From assembly GCA_963698735.1 (NCBI GenBank), contig CAVOSA010000030.1, positions 62,001 to 126,000 on the forward strand: a stretch of 64,000 nt of DNA, read 5' to 3'. The first letter of the stretch is position 1. Each line of letters begins with the position of its first letter. The position numbers and the translations under genes are program-made. The notes under the pieces are model-generated. The model searched no databases. It saw only the letters and a list, made by a program, of their open reading frames with translations, and was not told where the DNA came from. This stretch comes from RPQJ01 sp963698735 (GTDB taxonomy: Bacteria; Pseudomonadota; Gammaproteobacteria; Steroidobacterales; Steroidobacteraceae). Positions 54,181-63,042 of the stretch are shown here, in pieces.

Positions 54181-54878
54181 CCCGGCAGGTCGAACACCAG
54201 CACCTCGGCGGCGCTGCCTCTGGTGAGATCCAGGCGGGACTCGTGTGTCAGTTTCAGCGCATCGCCAGCCTCGAGAACCTCGCCGTTGACCGTGATGCGT
54301 CCGCGCGCGACGTGGACGTAGAGGCGGCGGGCAGGGGCCACTGCCAGCGCGCCGTGCTCGGGCCCATCGAACAGCCCGGCGTAAACGTTGACGTCCTGGT
54401 GAATACGCAGGGATCCGTCTGCGCCGCCGCGCGAAGCGATCAGGCACAGACGGCCGCGTTTCCTGTCGGCGGCGAAATGTTTTTCTTCGTAATCGGCAGG
54501 AATCCCGACGACGTCCGGCAGGATCCAGATCTGCAGGAAGTGCACAGGCCGCTCACTCGAGGCATTGAACTCGCTGTGCCGCACGCCGCTGCCCGCGCTC
54601 ATGCGCTGCACGTCGCCGGGACGAAGCGTTGAACTGGTGCCGGTGGAATCCTTGTGCGCCAGCTCGCCGTCCAGCACGTAGCTGATGATTTCCATGTCGC
54701 TGTGGCCATGGGTACCGAATCCGGCGCCCGGCACGACGCGGTCTTCGTTGATCACGCGCAGCGGCCCGAACTGGACGTGCCGCGGGTCGTGGTATCCGGC
54801 GAAGGCGAACGAGTGATAGGACTTGAGCCAGCCATGGTCGGCATAGCCCCGGTCCTGGCTGCGTCGAATCTCGGCCAT
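54177..54878 (-). CDS. Pirin family bicupin protein
   Basis: A 233-residue cytoplasmic bicupin. RRSQDRGYADHGWLKSYHSF and the metal-binding cupin GFGTHGHSDMEIISYVLDGE, followed by MSAGSGVRHSEFN, supply the Fe ligands His-x-His, Glu and His. The second, degraded cupin ends AEVLVFDLPG. This is the YhhW-type, some of which have quercetin 2,3-dioxygenase activity; the in vivo role is unclear. AGGAGG with 6-nt spacing fixes the start at 54878, nine residues inside the longest frame. Confidence 0.92.
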   Translation of the reverse strand: MAEIRRSQDRGYADHGWLKSYHSFAFAGYHDPRHVQFGPLRVINEDRVVPGAGFGTHGHSDMEIISYVLDGELAHKDSTGTSSTLRPGDVQRMSAGSGVRHSEFNASSERPVHFLQIWILPDVVGIPADYEEKHFAADRKRGRLCLIASRGGADGSLRIHQDVNVYAGLFDGPEHGALAVAPARRLYVHVARGRITVNGEVLEAGDALKLTHESRLDLTRGSAAEVLVFDLPG

Positions 54879-54919
54879 CGGCGACCTCCTGTGGAACCGT
54901 TCCATATTGCCTTAGAATG

Positions 54920-54968
54920 CCCTCACCCGGCCTGTGGCCGACCTGTCCCGCCGCGGCGGGGGAGGTGA
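54920..54968 (+). repeat. Two-hairpin intergenic repeat, copy B
   Basis: CCCTCACCCGG, a CGGCC-TGT-GGCCG hairpin, then ACCTGTCCCG-CCGCGG-CGGGGGAGGT and GA, 49 nt. It aligns end to end with copy A at 48072-48121. In the first stem both sides differ together (CGGAC/GTCCG against CGGCC/GGCCG), so pairing is conserved. Confidence 0.75.
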
Positions 54969-55016
54969 CAAGCGGCGAAGCCGCTTTCAATTGACACCAG
55001 ACCCCTACCCCCCCTG

Positions 55017-55034
55017 ATCCGTATCCCCTGACCC
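55017..55034 (-). repeat. Short intergenic repeat, copy 2
   Basis: On the minus strand GGGTCAGGGGATACGGAT, 17 of 18 identical to 41054-41071. It ends 14 nt before the rimO start codon, where a ribosome site would normally be. Confidence 0.55.
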
Positions 55035-55048
55035 TTTTCCAATTCCCT

Positions 55049-56374
55049 GTGGCCACGCCTCCACGCATCGGCTTCGTCTCCCTCGGCTGCCCCAAGGCGC
55101 TGGTGGATTCCGAACGCATCCTCACCCGCCTGCGCGCGGAGGGTTATGACGTCGTCGGCACGTACGAGGACGCGAACCTCGTCGTCGTCAACACATGCGG
55201 CTTCATCGACGACGCCGTACACGAATCGCTCGACGCGATCGGCGAGGCGCTGGCGCGCAACGGCAAAGTGATCGTGACCGGGTGCCTTGGCGCCCGGCCG
55301 GAGACCATCACGGACCGTCACCCGACCGTACTCAAGGTGACCGGTGCGCACGCATACGAAGAGGTGGTGCAGGCCGTGCACGAGCAGCTGCCGCCGCTGC
55401 ACGACCCGTTCGTCGACCTGGTGCCGCCGCAGGGCATCCGGCTCACGCCGCGGCACTATGCGTACCTCAAGATTTCCGAGGGCTGCAACCACCGCTGCAC
55501 GTTCTGCATCATTCCATCGATGCGCGGCGACCTCGCCAGCCGCCCGATCGGCGAGGTGATGCTCGAAGCCGAGCGCCTGGTGAAAGCCGGCGTGAAGGAA
55601 CTGCTGGTGATCTCGCAGGACACGAGCGCGTATGGCGCCGACCTCAAGTACGCCACGGGGTTCTGGGGCGGCAGGCCGGTGAAGGCGAAGTTCGTCGACC
55701 TCGCGCGTTCGCTGGGATCACTCGGCGCGTGGGTGCGCATGCACTACGTGTACCCTTACCCGCACGTCGACGACGTGATTCCGTTGATGGCGGACGGCAA
55801 GGTCCTGCCGTACCTCGACATTCCGTTCCAGCACGGCAGCCCGCGCGTGCTCAAGCTCATGAAGCGTCCGGCGCACGCCGAGAACACGCTTGAGCGCATT
55901 CGCCGCTGGCGCGAAATCTGCCCCGACATCACGCTGCGCAGCACGTTCATCGTGGGCTTCCCGGGCGAGACCGAAGCCGACTTCGAACTGCTGCTCGACT
56001 GGTTGCGCGAAGCGCGCCTCGACCGCGTCGGCTGCTTCAAGTATTCGCCGGTCGACGGCGCCGCAGCCAACGCGCTGCCGGGACCGGTGCCGGAAGAAGT
56101 CAAGGAGGAGCGGCTCGCGCGCTTCATGGAAGTGGCGGCCGCCATCAGCGCCGAGAAGCTGGCCGCCAGAGTCGGACAGCGGATGCAAGTGCTGGTCGAT
56201 CATGTGGACCCCGAAGAAGGCGCGATCGCGCGTTCCGCGGCCGACGCACCGGAGATCGACGGCGTCGTCCGCATTGCGAAGCCAGGCAGAAAGTTACGGG
56301 CCGGCGACTGGGCTCACGTGCAGGTCACGGGCTCGGATGCCTACGACCTGCGGGCGAAGATCACTCGCGCCTAG
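55049..56374 (+). CDS. rimO: Ribosomal protein S12 methylthiotransferase RimO
   Basis: A 441-residue radical SAM enzyme that adds a methylthio group to the conserved Asp of ribosomal protein uS12. Three Cys of the N-terminal MTTase domain (C14, C50, C79) bind one 4Fe-4S cluster. The radical SAM triad C146-C150-C153 (EGCNHRCTFC) binds the other. The C-terminal TRAM domain (about 375-441) is present. PKALVDSE near the N-terminus is RimO-specific and separates it from MiaB. The GTG at 55049 gives the normal N-terminus, but no Shine-Dalgarno is visible before it. Confidence 0.96.
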   Translation: MATPPRIGFVSLGCPKALVDSERILTRLRAEGYDVVGTYEDANLVVVNTCGFIDDAVHESLDAIGEALARNGKVIVTGCLGARPETITDRHPTVLKVTGAHAYEEVVQAVHEQLPPLHDPFVDLVPPQGIRLTPRHYAYLKISEGCNHRCTFCIIPSMRGDLASRPIGEVMLEAERLVKAGVKELLVISQDTSAYGADLKYATGFWGGRPVKAKFVDLARSLGSLGAWVRMHYVYPYPHVDDVIPLMADGKVLPYLDIPFQHGSPRVLKLMKRPAHAENTLERIRRWREICPDITLRSTFIVGFPGETEADFELLLDWLREARLDRVGCFKYSPVDGAAANALPGPVPEEVKEERLARFMEVAAAISAEKLAARVGQRMQVLVDHVDPEEGAIARSAADAPEIDGVVRIAKPGRKLRAGDWAHVQVTGSDAYDLRAKITRA

Positions 56375-56464
56375 GCCGGCTGCGTGGACGGTGCGCAGCA
56401 GTGTCTGCGCGAGACTGTCCGCACGGAAATCCGTCGCGACAACCAGCATGAGGAAACCGATCAC

Positions 56465-58180
56465 ATGACTCACCGCTACGCCGCAGGGTTCGTTGCCGCG
56501 CTGGCCCTGTCCGCCCTGAACCTGTCGCCGGTCTCTGCGCAGCAGACTGCCGTCACGCCTGCCCCGGCTGCGGTGGCAACGACCGTATCGTCGCCGCTGG
56601 CAGAGGCGATTCGCGAACGCATCGACCACCTGCGCTACGAAGACCAGCAGGATGTGCGCGGCGCGCGGATCATCGCCGACGAACTCGTCTCTCTGTACTA
56701 CGAATCGCAGCAGTTCCAGCCGGCGTGGCAAGACGTTGCGAAGCTCGACGAGCTGGTGGCGGCGATTGACGACCTGCGTAACGACGGGCTCGACCCTGAC
56801 GACTACCACTTCGAGGCGCTGCAGTCGTACCGCCTGGACGTGCGCATGGGTACCCAGCTTACCAACCAGGATCGCGCGGACCTCGAGTTGCTGGCCACCG
56901 ACGCGTTCATGCTCGGCCTGTACCACGTCTTCGTCGGCAAGGTGGACCCGGTGAAGCTCAGCTCGCAGTGGAACTTTTCGCGGCGACCGACGCCCGGCAT
57001 CGAGCAGGGGCTGCAGCGCTTTTCGGAGCGGCTTGCCGCCGGAGAGATTCGCGAAGCGTTCGAGCGCGCGCGTCCTTCGCACGTCTGGTACCAGCGCGGG
57101 CGCGAACGCCTGAAGGAATATCGTGCCATCGCCGCGGCCGGTGGCTGGCCCGAGCTGCCGGATGGCCCAACGCTGAAGCCGGGCATGAGCGACCCGCGCG
57201 TGCCCGTGTTGCGCAAGCGCCTGCTGGTCACGCATGACTTCGTTGCGCAGTCCGACACGGCAACACCCGCGGACCCCAATCTCTACGACCCGGCGCTGGA
57301 GCTGGCGGTGAAATCGTTCCAGGAGCGCCACGGCCTGACGGCGGACGGTGCGATCGGCCCGGGCACGCGGGCGGCGATGAACGTGCCGGTGGCGCAGCGC
57401 ATCGACCAGATCCGCATCAACCTCGAACGGGCACGCTGGACGTTGCACGAGATGAAGGGAGAATTCGTGCTGGTGGACGTCGCGGGCTTCTACGTCTCGT
57501 ACTTCCGCAACGACGAACCGATCTGGACGTCGAGGGTCATCGTCGGCAAGGACGGCCGGGAAACGCCCGTCTTCCGCTCGCTGATCACCTACGTGGTATT
57601 CAACCCGACCTGGACGATCCCGCCTGGCATCCTCGTCAAGGACAAGCTGCCGGACCTGAAGCGCAATCCAGGCGCGCTGAAGCGCATGAACATTCGCGTG
57701 CTCGACGGCAGCGGGCGCGAGGTCAACCCGTACTCCGTCAACTGGCACCAGTACGGGCCGAGCCGCTTGCCGCCGTACCAGTTCCGGCAGGACCCGGGCG
57801 CGAACAACGCGCTCGGCCTGGTGAAGATCATGTTCCCGAACCCGTACCTGGTGTACCTGCACGATTCGCCGGCAAAATCGCTGTTCGAACAGGACCAGCG
57901 CATGTTCAGCTCGGGCTGCATCCGCGTGCAGAAGCCGTTCGAGCTGGCGGAACTCGTGCTCAACGATCCGCAGTGGAACCAGCAGACGATGCAGCAACTG
58001 GTCGCGACCGGAGAGACCAAGACGGTCAACCTGAAGCAGCCAGTCCCCGTGCTGCTGCTGTACTGGACCGCACAGCCGCGGCCTGACGGGCAGGTGATCT
58101 TCCGCAACGACGTCTACGGCCGCGACCCGCCGACCCTCGCCGCACTCAACAGCGATTTCCGCCTGCCGGTGGTGAACTAG
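56465..58180 (+). CDS. L,D-transpeptidase of the YcbB/LdtD type
   Basis: A 571-residue periplasmic enzyme. After a signal peptide (residues 1-28) come an L,D-transpeptidase scaffold domain (about 45-260), a peptidoglycan-binding helix bundle (ALELAVKSFQERHGLTADGAIG, near 275-300) and the YkuD catalytic domain with Cys485 in MFSSGCIRV and the upstream His in YLHDSPAK. It forms 3-3 cross-links in peptidoglycan. AGGAAA 9 nt upstream supports ATG 56465. Length and domain order match E. coli YcbB (615 aa). Confidence 0.93.
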   Translation: MTHRYAAGFVAALALSALNLSPVSAQQTAVTPAPAAVATTVSSPLAEAIRERIDHLRYEDQQDVRGARIIADELVSLYYESQQFQPAWQDVAKLDELVAAIDDLRNDGLDPDDYHFEALQSYRLDVRMGTQLTNQDRADLELLATDAFMLGLYHVFVGKVDPVKLSSQWNFSRRPTPGIEQGLQRFSERLAAGEIREAFERARPSHVWYQRGRERLKEYRAIAAAGGWPELPDGPTLKPGMSDPRVPVLRKRLLVTHDFVAQSDTATPADPNLYDPALELAVKSFQERHGLTADGAIGPGTRAAMNVPVAQRIDQIRINLERARWTLHEMKGEFVLVDVAGFYVSYFRNDEPIWTSRVIVGKDGRETPVFRSLITYVVFNPTWTIPPGILVKDKLPDLKRNPGALKRMNIRVLDGSGREVNPYSVNWHQYGPSRLPPYQFRQDPGANNALGLVKIMFPNPYLVYLHDSPAKSLFEQDQRMFSSGCIRVQKPFELAELVLNDPQWNQQTMQQLVATGETKTVNLKQPVPVLLLYWTAQPRPDGQVIFRNDVYGRDPPTLAALNSDFRLPVVN

Positions 58181-58192
58181 GCACAAAAAAGA

Positions 58193-58219
58193 GGCCGGCG
58201 AACCTTGCGGCAGCCGGCC
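58193..58219 (+). terminator. Hairpin after the L,D-transpeptidase gene
   Basis: GGCCGGC (58193-58199) pairs with GCCGGCC (58213-58219), 13-nt loop, 12 nt past the stop codon. A6 precedes it and only a weak U-poor stretch follows, so it would terminate better on the opposite strand. Confidence 0.45.
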
Positions 58220-58348
58220 AATGTTTCACGCAGGAGGAAAAACGTACGGAGCACAGATTGCTACCATCGCGTTTCCCGTGCTTCCGGAATGTCCGACGGG
58301 GCATACGGGAAAATTACTAGGCCCTGCCCGGACAGAAGGTGACTTGCC

Positions 58349-59296
58349 TTGCTGGCGCTGCGCTACCACTCGTTCGGCGACCTCCGCGATCTTCGGCTCG
58401 AGGAGGTGCCCATGCCGGTGCCCGCAGCCGGCGAAGTTCTCGTTCGCGTCCGCGCCGCCAGTGTCAATCCGGTGGACTGGAAGATCGCGACCGGCAGCTT
58501 CCGGCTGCTGGTCCGGGGTGGCTTGCCGCGCACGATGGGCTCCGATTTCGCCGGCGAAGTGGCGGAGGTCGGACCCGGCGTGACGAACGTTTCCCGCGGC
58601 GATCGCGTTTTCGGCTTCGTCGATCCATTCACGCAAGCCGGCGGCACGTTCGCCGAGTTCGTATCCCTCCCGGCGGAATCCGTCTACCGCATGCCGGGCA
58701 TGCTCACGTTTCAGGATGCGGCAGCATTGGCATGTGTCGGCGCCACCGCCGTGACGGTCTGCAATCTCGGACGCGTGGCCAAGGGCAGCAAGGTGCTCGT
58801 TAACGGCGCGTCGGGGGGCGTCGGGCACGTGACCGTTCAGGTTGCCAGAGCGCGCGGCGCGGTGGTCACGGCGACGGCAAGTGCGGAACGCCACGACTTC
58901 GTAAGACAACTCGGCGCCAGCGCCTGCATCGACTATCGGCACGAGCCGGTGATGCAATGGCCCGGCGGCTTCGACGCCGTGCTCGATTGCGTGCCCAGCA
59001 TCCCGCGATCCGCACAGCGCAAACTGCTGGCCCGAACGGGGCACTACGTCACGACGGTTCCCGGGCCGGCGACGTTTCTGCTCGACCCGATCACTAACCG
59101 GCTTGGCGGCGTGCAGCGCCACGGGGTGATGCTGAAGCCCGACGCCGGGGTCGTGGACGAGTACCTGGGGTACGTGGCACAGGGCCGCCTGCGCTGCTCG
59201 ATCGAGCAGGAATTTCCGTTGCGCGCGGGCCGGTCGGCGATCGAGCGATCCCGCTCCGGGCACGTGCAGGGAAAACTCGTGCTCCGCGTCGACTGA
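58349..59296 (+). CDS. Zinc-independent quinone oxidoreductase-type MDR protein
   Basis: A 315-residue medium-chain dehydrogenase/reductase of the NADPH:quinone-reductase group. VRVRAASVNPVDWKIATG, the GroES-like fold with MGSDFAGEVAEVGPGVTNV, and VNGASGGVGHVTVQVARARG (NADPH loop) are typical. The structural- and catalytic-zinc Cys residues of classical alcohol dehydrogenases are absent. The start codon is TTG at 58349, supported by AGAAGGTG about 9 nt upstream and by the frame beginning LALRYHSFGDL. Substrate unknown. Stands alone, convergent with the PPIase gene. Confidence 0.88.
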   Translation: MLALRYHSFGDLRDLRLEEVPMPVPAAGEVLVRVRAASVNPVDWKIATGSFRLLVRGGLPRTMGSDFAGEVAEVGPGVTNVSRGDRVFGFVDPFTQAGGTFAEFVSLPAESVYRMPGMLTFQDAAALACVGATAVTVCNLGRVAKGSKVLVNGASGGVGHVTVQVARARGAVVTATASAERHDFVRQLGASACIDYRHEPVMQWPGGFDAVLDCVPSIPRSAQRKLLARTGHYVTTVPGPATFLLDPITNRLGGVQRHGVMLKPDAGVVDEYLGYVAQGRLRCSIEQEFPLRAGRSAIERSRSGHVQGKLVLRVD

Positions 59297-59307
59297 ACGA
59301 CACCAGC

Positions 59308-59343
59308 GGACGCTCGCCTGGTTGCTTCACCCGGTGAGCGTCC
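59308..59343. terminator. Putative bidirectional terminator stem
   Basis: GGACGCTC (59308-59315) and GAGCGTCC (59336-59343), perfect 8-bp arms with a 20-nt loop, between two convergent stop codons (59296 and 59359). Flanked by a short pyrimidine run on the plus side. Confidence 0.4.
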
Positions 59344-59358
59344 CCCGTTTCCTGCTGC

Positions 59359-59844
59359 TCAGTGGTGGTGACCGCCCGGGCCGTGAACGTGCCCGTGCTC
59401 GAGTTCTTCCTGCGTCGCTGCGCGGACCTCGGTGATCTCGACCTCGAAGTTCAGGTGCTCGCCCGCGAGCGGGTGATTGCCGTCGATGGTCACCATGTCG
59501 CCCTGGATTCCGGTGACCGTCACGACGCGCGCATGGCCGTCGGAGGTCTGCGCCTGGAACTGCATGCCCGGCTTGAGGTTCGAGACGTTGCCGAACGAGC
59601 GCTTCGGGACCCGTTGCACCAGGCCGGCGTCGTGTTCGCCGTAGCCGTCGGCCGGCGCGATCTTCACGCTGAGCTTCGCACCCGCCGACTTGCCTTCGAG
59701 TTCACGCTCGAGGCCCGGGATCAGGTTGCCGTGCCCCTGGATGTACGCGAGCGGTTCGCCGCCCGACGAGCTGTCGAGCACCTTGCCCTCGTCGTTGGTG
59801 AGGGTGTAGTGGATCAGCACGACCTTGTCCGCTGCGACGACCAT
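59359..59844 (-). CDS. FKBP-type peptidyl-prolyl isomerase, SlyD-like
   Basis: A 161-residue prolyl isomerase and chaperone. VVLIHYTLTNDEGKVLDSS and LIPGLERELEGKSAGAKLSV form the FKBP core, interrupted by the insert-in-flap domain (PKRSFGNVSNLKPGMQF...) characteristic of SlyD. It closes with NHPLAGEHLNFEVEITEV. The tail HGHVHGPGGHHH is a short version of SlyD's metal-binding His-rich tail, so nickel handling is plausible. GGAG 8 nt upstream fixes ATG 59844. It follows the DUF4870-like gene by 44 nt. Confidence 0.93.
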   Translation of the reverse strand: MVVAADKVVLIHYTLTNDEGKVLDSSSGGEPLAYIQGHGNLIPGLERELEGKSAGAKLSVKIAPADGYGEHDAGLVQRVPKRSFGNVSNLKPGMQFQAQTSDGHARVVTVTGIQGDMVTIDGNHPLAGEHLNFEVEITEVRAATQEELEHGHVHGPGGHHH

Positions 59845-59888
59845 GAGCGACTCCGAATTGTTGAGACTTGAGAGAGACTGACGCGCGA

Positions 59889-60296
59889 TCAGACGGGCTG
59901 GCCGTCCTTGAGCTTGAGCCAGCCGCGCGCGACGCGGTAGATGACCCAGACGCCGATGACGAAGATGCCGATCGGGAACGTGACGAACCCGACCAGCACG
60001 AAGAACAGCGGCAGCGACAACAGGAACACGACCGCGACCCACAGCGCAGCGAACCAGAACGTGCGCAGCTGCCAGGTGAAATGCGATTCGAGGTACGTTC
60101 CGCGTGCGTCGCTGCGCCGGATGTAGTTCATCACCACCGCGACGATGGACGGCAGGCCGAAAATGAACGCCGTGGCGATGAAGGCCGAGCCGAACATGCC
60201 GATCAGCGCGCTTGCCGCATGCAGCGCGTACATCCAGTGCGTGTAGCTGACGAGCGAGGGCTCTGCAGCTCTCAGGGACGTGGCCGGCGAGTTCAT
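59889..60296 (-). CDS. DUF4870-type small membrane protein
   Basis: A 135-residue protein with three helices. VSYTHWMYALHAASALIGMF, VVMNYIRRSDARGTYLESHFTWQLRTFWFAALW and the closing helix ending VIYRVARGWLKLKDGQP match the pattern of DUF4870-like proteins, whose central loop (Y-I-R-R ... S-H-F-x-W-Q-x-R-T-F) is the conserved feature. Function unknown. AAGGA about 10 nt upstream supports ATG 60296. It lies 44 nt upstream of, and in the same direction as, the SlyD-like gene. Confidence 0.85.
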   Translation of the reverse strand: MNSPATSLRAAEPSLVSYTHWMYALHAASALIGMFGSAFIATAFIFGLPSIVAVVMNYIRRSDARGTYLESHFTWQLRTFWFAALWVAVVFLLSLPLFFVLVGFVTFPIGIFVIGVWVIYRVARGWLKLKDGQPV

Positions 60297-60340
60297 CGTG
60301 TGTGTTTCCTTGGGCGGGGGGCCGCTTTTCGGCGCATATC

Positions 60341-61039
60341 CTACTGCGTCCCGCCCCCTGCCGGGGGAACGCCCTGTCGCAGCGCAGCCTCCCAATGTCG
60401 CTTCGGCACATGGGTACGCAGCCGCCGCACCACCAGGTCCAGCACGGCGGTGTCGATCTCGTGGCCGAGGAACGGGATCACGTCGGCGACGACGTCGGCG
60501 CCCAGGGCGACCAGGTGCCTGGCCGCTTCCACGGTGAACCCATAGTGCACGACCGCGTCTGCCTTGCCGTGGACGAGAAACAGGGTCGTGTCGCCGGGAT
60601 TCGTTGCCGGCAACTGGGCATACCGGCCGGCAAGCGCCACGACGCGGCCCGCCAGCGCATTTTCCCCAGCCTGGGCAGAGGCCTCGAGCACCATCATCGC
60701 GCCCTGCGAGAACCCGACCAGGACCGTGGCTTCGGGGCCCAGCCCCGATTGTCGCTGCCACTGCCGGACCGTCGCATCCAATCCGGGCAGCTCCGTGGCC
60801 ACACGTTCGATGCGCTTGGCATCGTCGAGGTCGTCCGGCGAGATCCACTGGTAGCCAAAGCCTGAACTGGCCGGATGCGGCGCGCGCAGGCTGGCCACCA
60901 GCGCCTGCGGAAATTCCGCAGCCAGGCGTTCACCAACCGGCCGCAGGTCCTCTTCGTCGGCGCCGAGCCCGTGACACAGCAGCACTAGCTGCCGTGCTGG
61001 ACCGGTGGGCTGCTGCAGGATCAGCGCTGCGTGGGTCAT
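60341..61039 (-). CDS. Alpha/beta-hydrolase carboxylesterase (YpfH-like)
   Basis: A 232-residue cytoplasmic esterase of the phospholipase/carboxylesterase (PF02230) family. VLLCHGLGADEEDL gives the oxyanion loop, VLVGFSQGAMM the nucleophile Ser, LFLVHGKADAVVHY the Asp, and FLGHEID the His. Substrate likely a small acyl ester. It lies 24 nt downstream of the M28 peptidase gene on the same strand and 44 nt upstream of the DUF4870-like gene, so a four-gene run down to slyD is possible. Confidence 0.9.
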   Translation of the reverse strand: MTHAALILQQPTGPARQLVLLCHGLGADEEDLRPVGERLAAEFPQALVASLRAPHPASSGFGYQWISPDDLDDAKRIERVATELPGLDATVRQWQRQSGLGPEATVLVGFSQGAMMVLEASAQAGENALAGRVVALAGRYAQLPATNPGDTTLFLVHGKADAVVHYGFTVEAARHLVALGADVVADVIPFLGHEIDTAVLDLVVRRLRTHVPKRHWEAALRQGVPPAGGGTQ

Positions 61040-61063
61040 GCGGTGCCGGCTTGTCGAGTCGCC

Positions 61064-62515
61064 TTACGGCTGCCACTCGCAGGGATGCACGCTCTCCTCC
61101 GCGGCCGGCCAGGTGCGGTCGCCCTTGGACAGGGCGGGGCCGTCGGCAAGCGCCCAGGCGACGGTGGCGTAGGCCGCGACGTTGAACGCGAGGTCGCCCG
61201 GGACGACGCGATCGATGCGGTCGGCGTCGGTGTGGTGGATTTCGAAGTACTTCGAGGCATCGTGCTGCAACTCGAAGACGGGCAGTCCCCGGTCCCGCAG
61301 CGGACCGATGTCCGCCCCGCCGCCGCCGTCGTTGCCCTGGTAGGGCACGCCGAGCGGGCGCAGCAGGTCCGCCATGCGGATAACGCCCCTTACGTCCGCA
61401 GGTTGCACCTTCGACTCAAAACGGAACACGCGACCCGCGCCGAGATCGGCCTCGATGGCAGAGTGATGCCGTGGCAGCGCGGCCTCATGCTCGAGCACGT
61501 ACCGCTCGCCGCCCGACAGGCCGAATTCCTCGTTCGCATACAGCACGACGCGCAGCGTGCGCTGCGGTCGCTGCGGCATCTCGCCCACGCGCCGCGCCGC
61601 CTCGATGACGGTGACGACCCCTGCACCGTCGTCCTGCGCGCCCGTGCCGACGTCCCAGGAGTCGAGGTGCGCGCCGAGCAGCACGAATTCTTCGGCGGCG
61701 CCGTTGCCGAGCCCGCGACCGGGAATCTCGCCGATGACGTTCGCACTGACGGCTGGCGCTTCACAACGCGCGGTGCTCGACAATCGCATGCGCACCGGAC
61801 CGCGCGCATACGCGTCCAGCACACGATCGGCACCGCGGTTGCCGATGGCAAACGCCGGAATGCGCGGCACGCCGTTCGCGTACCGCATGCCGCCGGTGTG
61901 GGGCCGGTCCTCGTCTTCACTGCCGACGGCGCGGATCACGACACCGACCGCACCGAGCTTGGCCGCGGCGATCGCGCCTTCCCTCCGGTTACGCGCCGTG
62001 GGACCGTAGTCCATGCCGTCGCGCGTCTCCAGCATGCGGTCGTAGAGGAACACGATCCGGCCCTCGACGTCGCTGCGGGACATCCGCTGGAGTTCGTCGA
62101 CCGTGGTGATGGCAACGATGTCGGCCTCGACCGGCTGCTCGCCTGTTCCGATCGAACCGCCGAGCGCGAGCGCTGCGAGCTCCACGGGCTTTTCGCCGAG
62201 CAGCTGTACGCTGGCGGTGCCGCGTGTCCACCTCGGCACAGTGACCTTTTCGTAGCGCACCTGGCTGAAGCCCTGCGCCTGCAGGGTCTTCATCGCCCAT
62301 TCGACGGCTTTCCGGTCATTCGCCGTGCCAGCGAAACGATTGCCGACCTCCTCGGTCAGTGAGCGCAGCGTCTCGTAGGCGCGCCGGTCTTCCAGCGCGG
62401 CCTGCTGCATCTTTGCTACCGAGGGAGGGACTGCGTCCGAGGCCGCCGCGACCGCCGCGGTGATTGCCAAGCTGGCGATGACGATGGCGGCGAGCGTCGT
62501 ACGTACTGCGGGCAT
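61064..62515 (-). CDS. Secreted M28-family zinc peptidase with PA domain
   Basis: A 483-residue exported metallopeptidase. Signal peptide at residues 1-24 (ending AVAAASDA). A PA domain (GRIVFLYDRM ... AAAKLGAVGVVIRAVGS) is inserted before the catalytic core. The two-zinc ligands read GAHLDSWDVGTGAQDDGAG (His, Asp with a bridging Asp), ANEEFGLSGGERYV (Glu-Glu), AIEADLG (Asp) and EIHHTDADRID (His). Such enzymes are aminopeptidases or glutamate carboxypeptidase-like. The start at 62515 is set by the signal peptide. Confidence 0.93.
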   Translation of the reverse strand: MPAVRTTLAAIVIASLAITAAVAAASDAVPPSVAKMQQAALEDRRAYETLRSLTEEVGNRFAGTANDRKAVEWAMKTLQAQGFSQVRYEKVTVPRWTRGTASVQLLGEKPVELAALALGGSIGTGEQPVEADIVAITTVDELQRMSRSDVEGRIVFLYDRMLETRDGMDYGPTARNRREGAIAAAKLGAVGVVIRAVGSEDEDRPHTGGMRYANGVPRIPAFAIGNRGADRVLDAYARGPVRMRLSSTARCEAPAVSANVIGEIPGRGLGNGAAEEFVLLGAHLDSWDVGTGAQDDGAGVVTVIEAARRVGEMPQRPQRTLRVVLYANEEFGLSGGERYVLEHEAALPRHHSAIEADLGAGRVFRFESKVQPADVRGVIRMADLLRPLGVPYQGNDGGGGADIGPLRDRGLPVFELQHDASKYFEIHHTDADRIDRVVPGDLAFNVAAYATVAWALADGPALSKGDRTWPAAEESVHPCEWQP

Positions 62516-62576
62516 GCGGCTCACAAATGCGTGTCGGAAAAATGGCCCGGCATGATACCGGGCTTCGGGCTCGAAC

Positions 62577-63041
62577 TCAGAGCCAGCGCCGCACCGTGCG
62601 CCGGTACTCGTCGAATTCCCGGCCGAATCGGCCGGCAAGAGCGCGCTCCTCGGGCACGATCTGAAACCGGTCAAGGTAGACGGCCACGACGAGCAGGACG
62701 GCCACGGCAGCCGGGCTAGCGAGCCAGACGGACCATGCGGCGAGCACCAGCAGCAGCCCCAGGTACATCGGGTTGCGCGTGTGGCGGTAGATGCCCGATC
62801 GGACCATCGACGACGCGGCAGCGGGCTGCAGCGGATTCACGGTAGTGCGTGCGGCGCGGAATTCGCGCACAGCGGCAATGGCGACGGCAATGCCGCCGAT
62901 GAACAGCGTCACTGCCCCGATCGCCCGCAGCCCGCCAGGCCAGACAAAGCCCGGCGTGGTCCGGGCGAGCAGCCACATGAGCGACGCTGCGACCAACGTG
63001 AGGACGACCGGCGGCACGCGAAGTTCGAGCAGGCGCCACAT
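62577..63041 (-). CDS. Isoprenylcysteine carboxyl methyltransferase-like membrane protein
   Basis: A 154-residue protein with four helices from the PEMT/ICMT-like methyltransferase family. The SAM-binding signature SGIYRHTRNPMYLGLLLVLA and the closing VPEERALAGRFGREFDEYRRTVRRWL are intact. In bacteria these proteins lack prenylated targets, and the substrate is unknown. The ATG follows the stop of the DUF1272-GNAT gene after one base (TGAGATG), so the two are translationally linked. Confidence 0.9.
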   Translation of the reverse strand: MWRLLELRVPPVVLTLVAASLMWLLARTTPGFVWPGGLRAIGAVTLFIGGIAVAIAAVREFRAARTTVNPLQPAAASSMVRSGIYRHTRNPMYLGLLLVLAAWSVWLASPAAVAVLLVVAVYLDRFQIVPEERALAGRFGREFDEYRRTVRRWL

Positions 63042-63042
63042 C

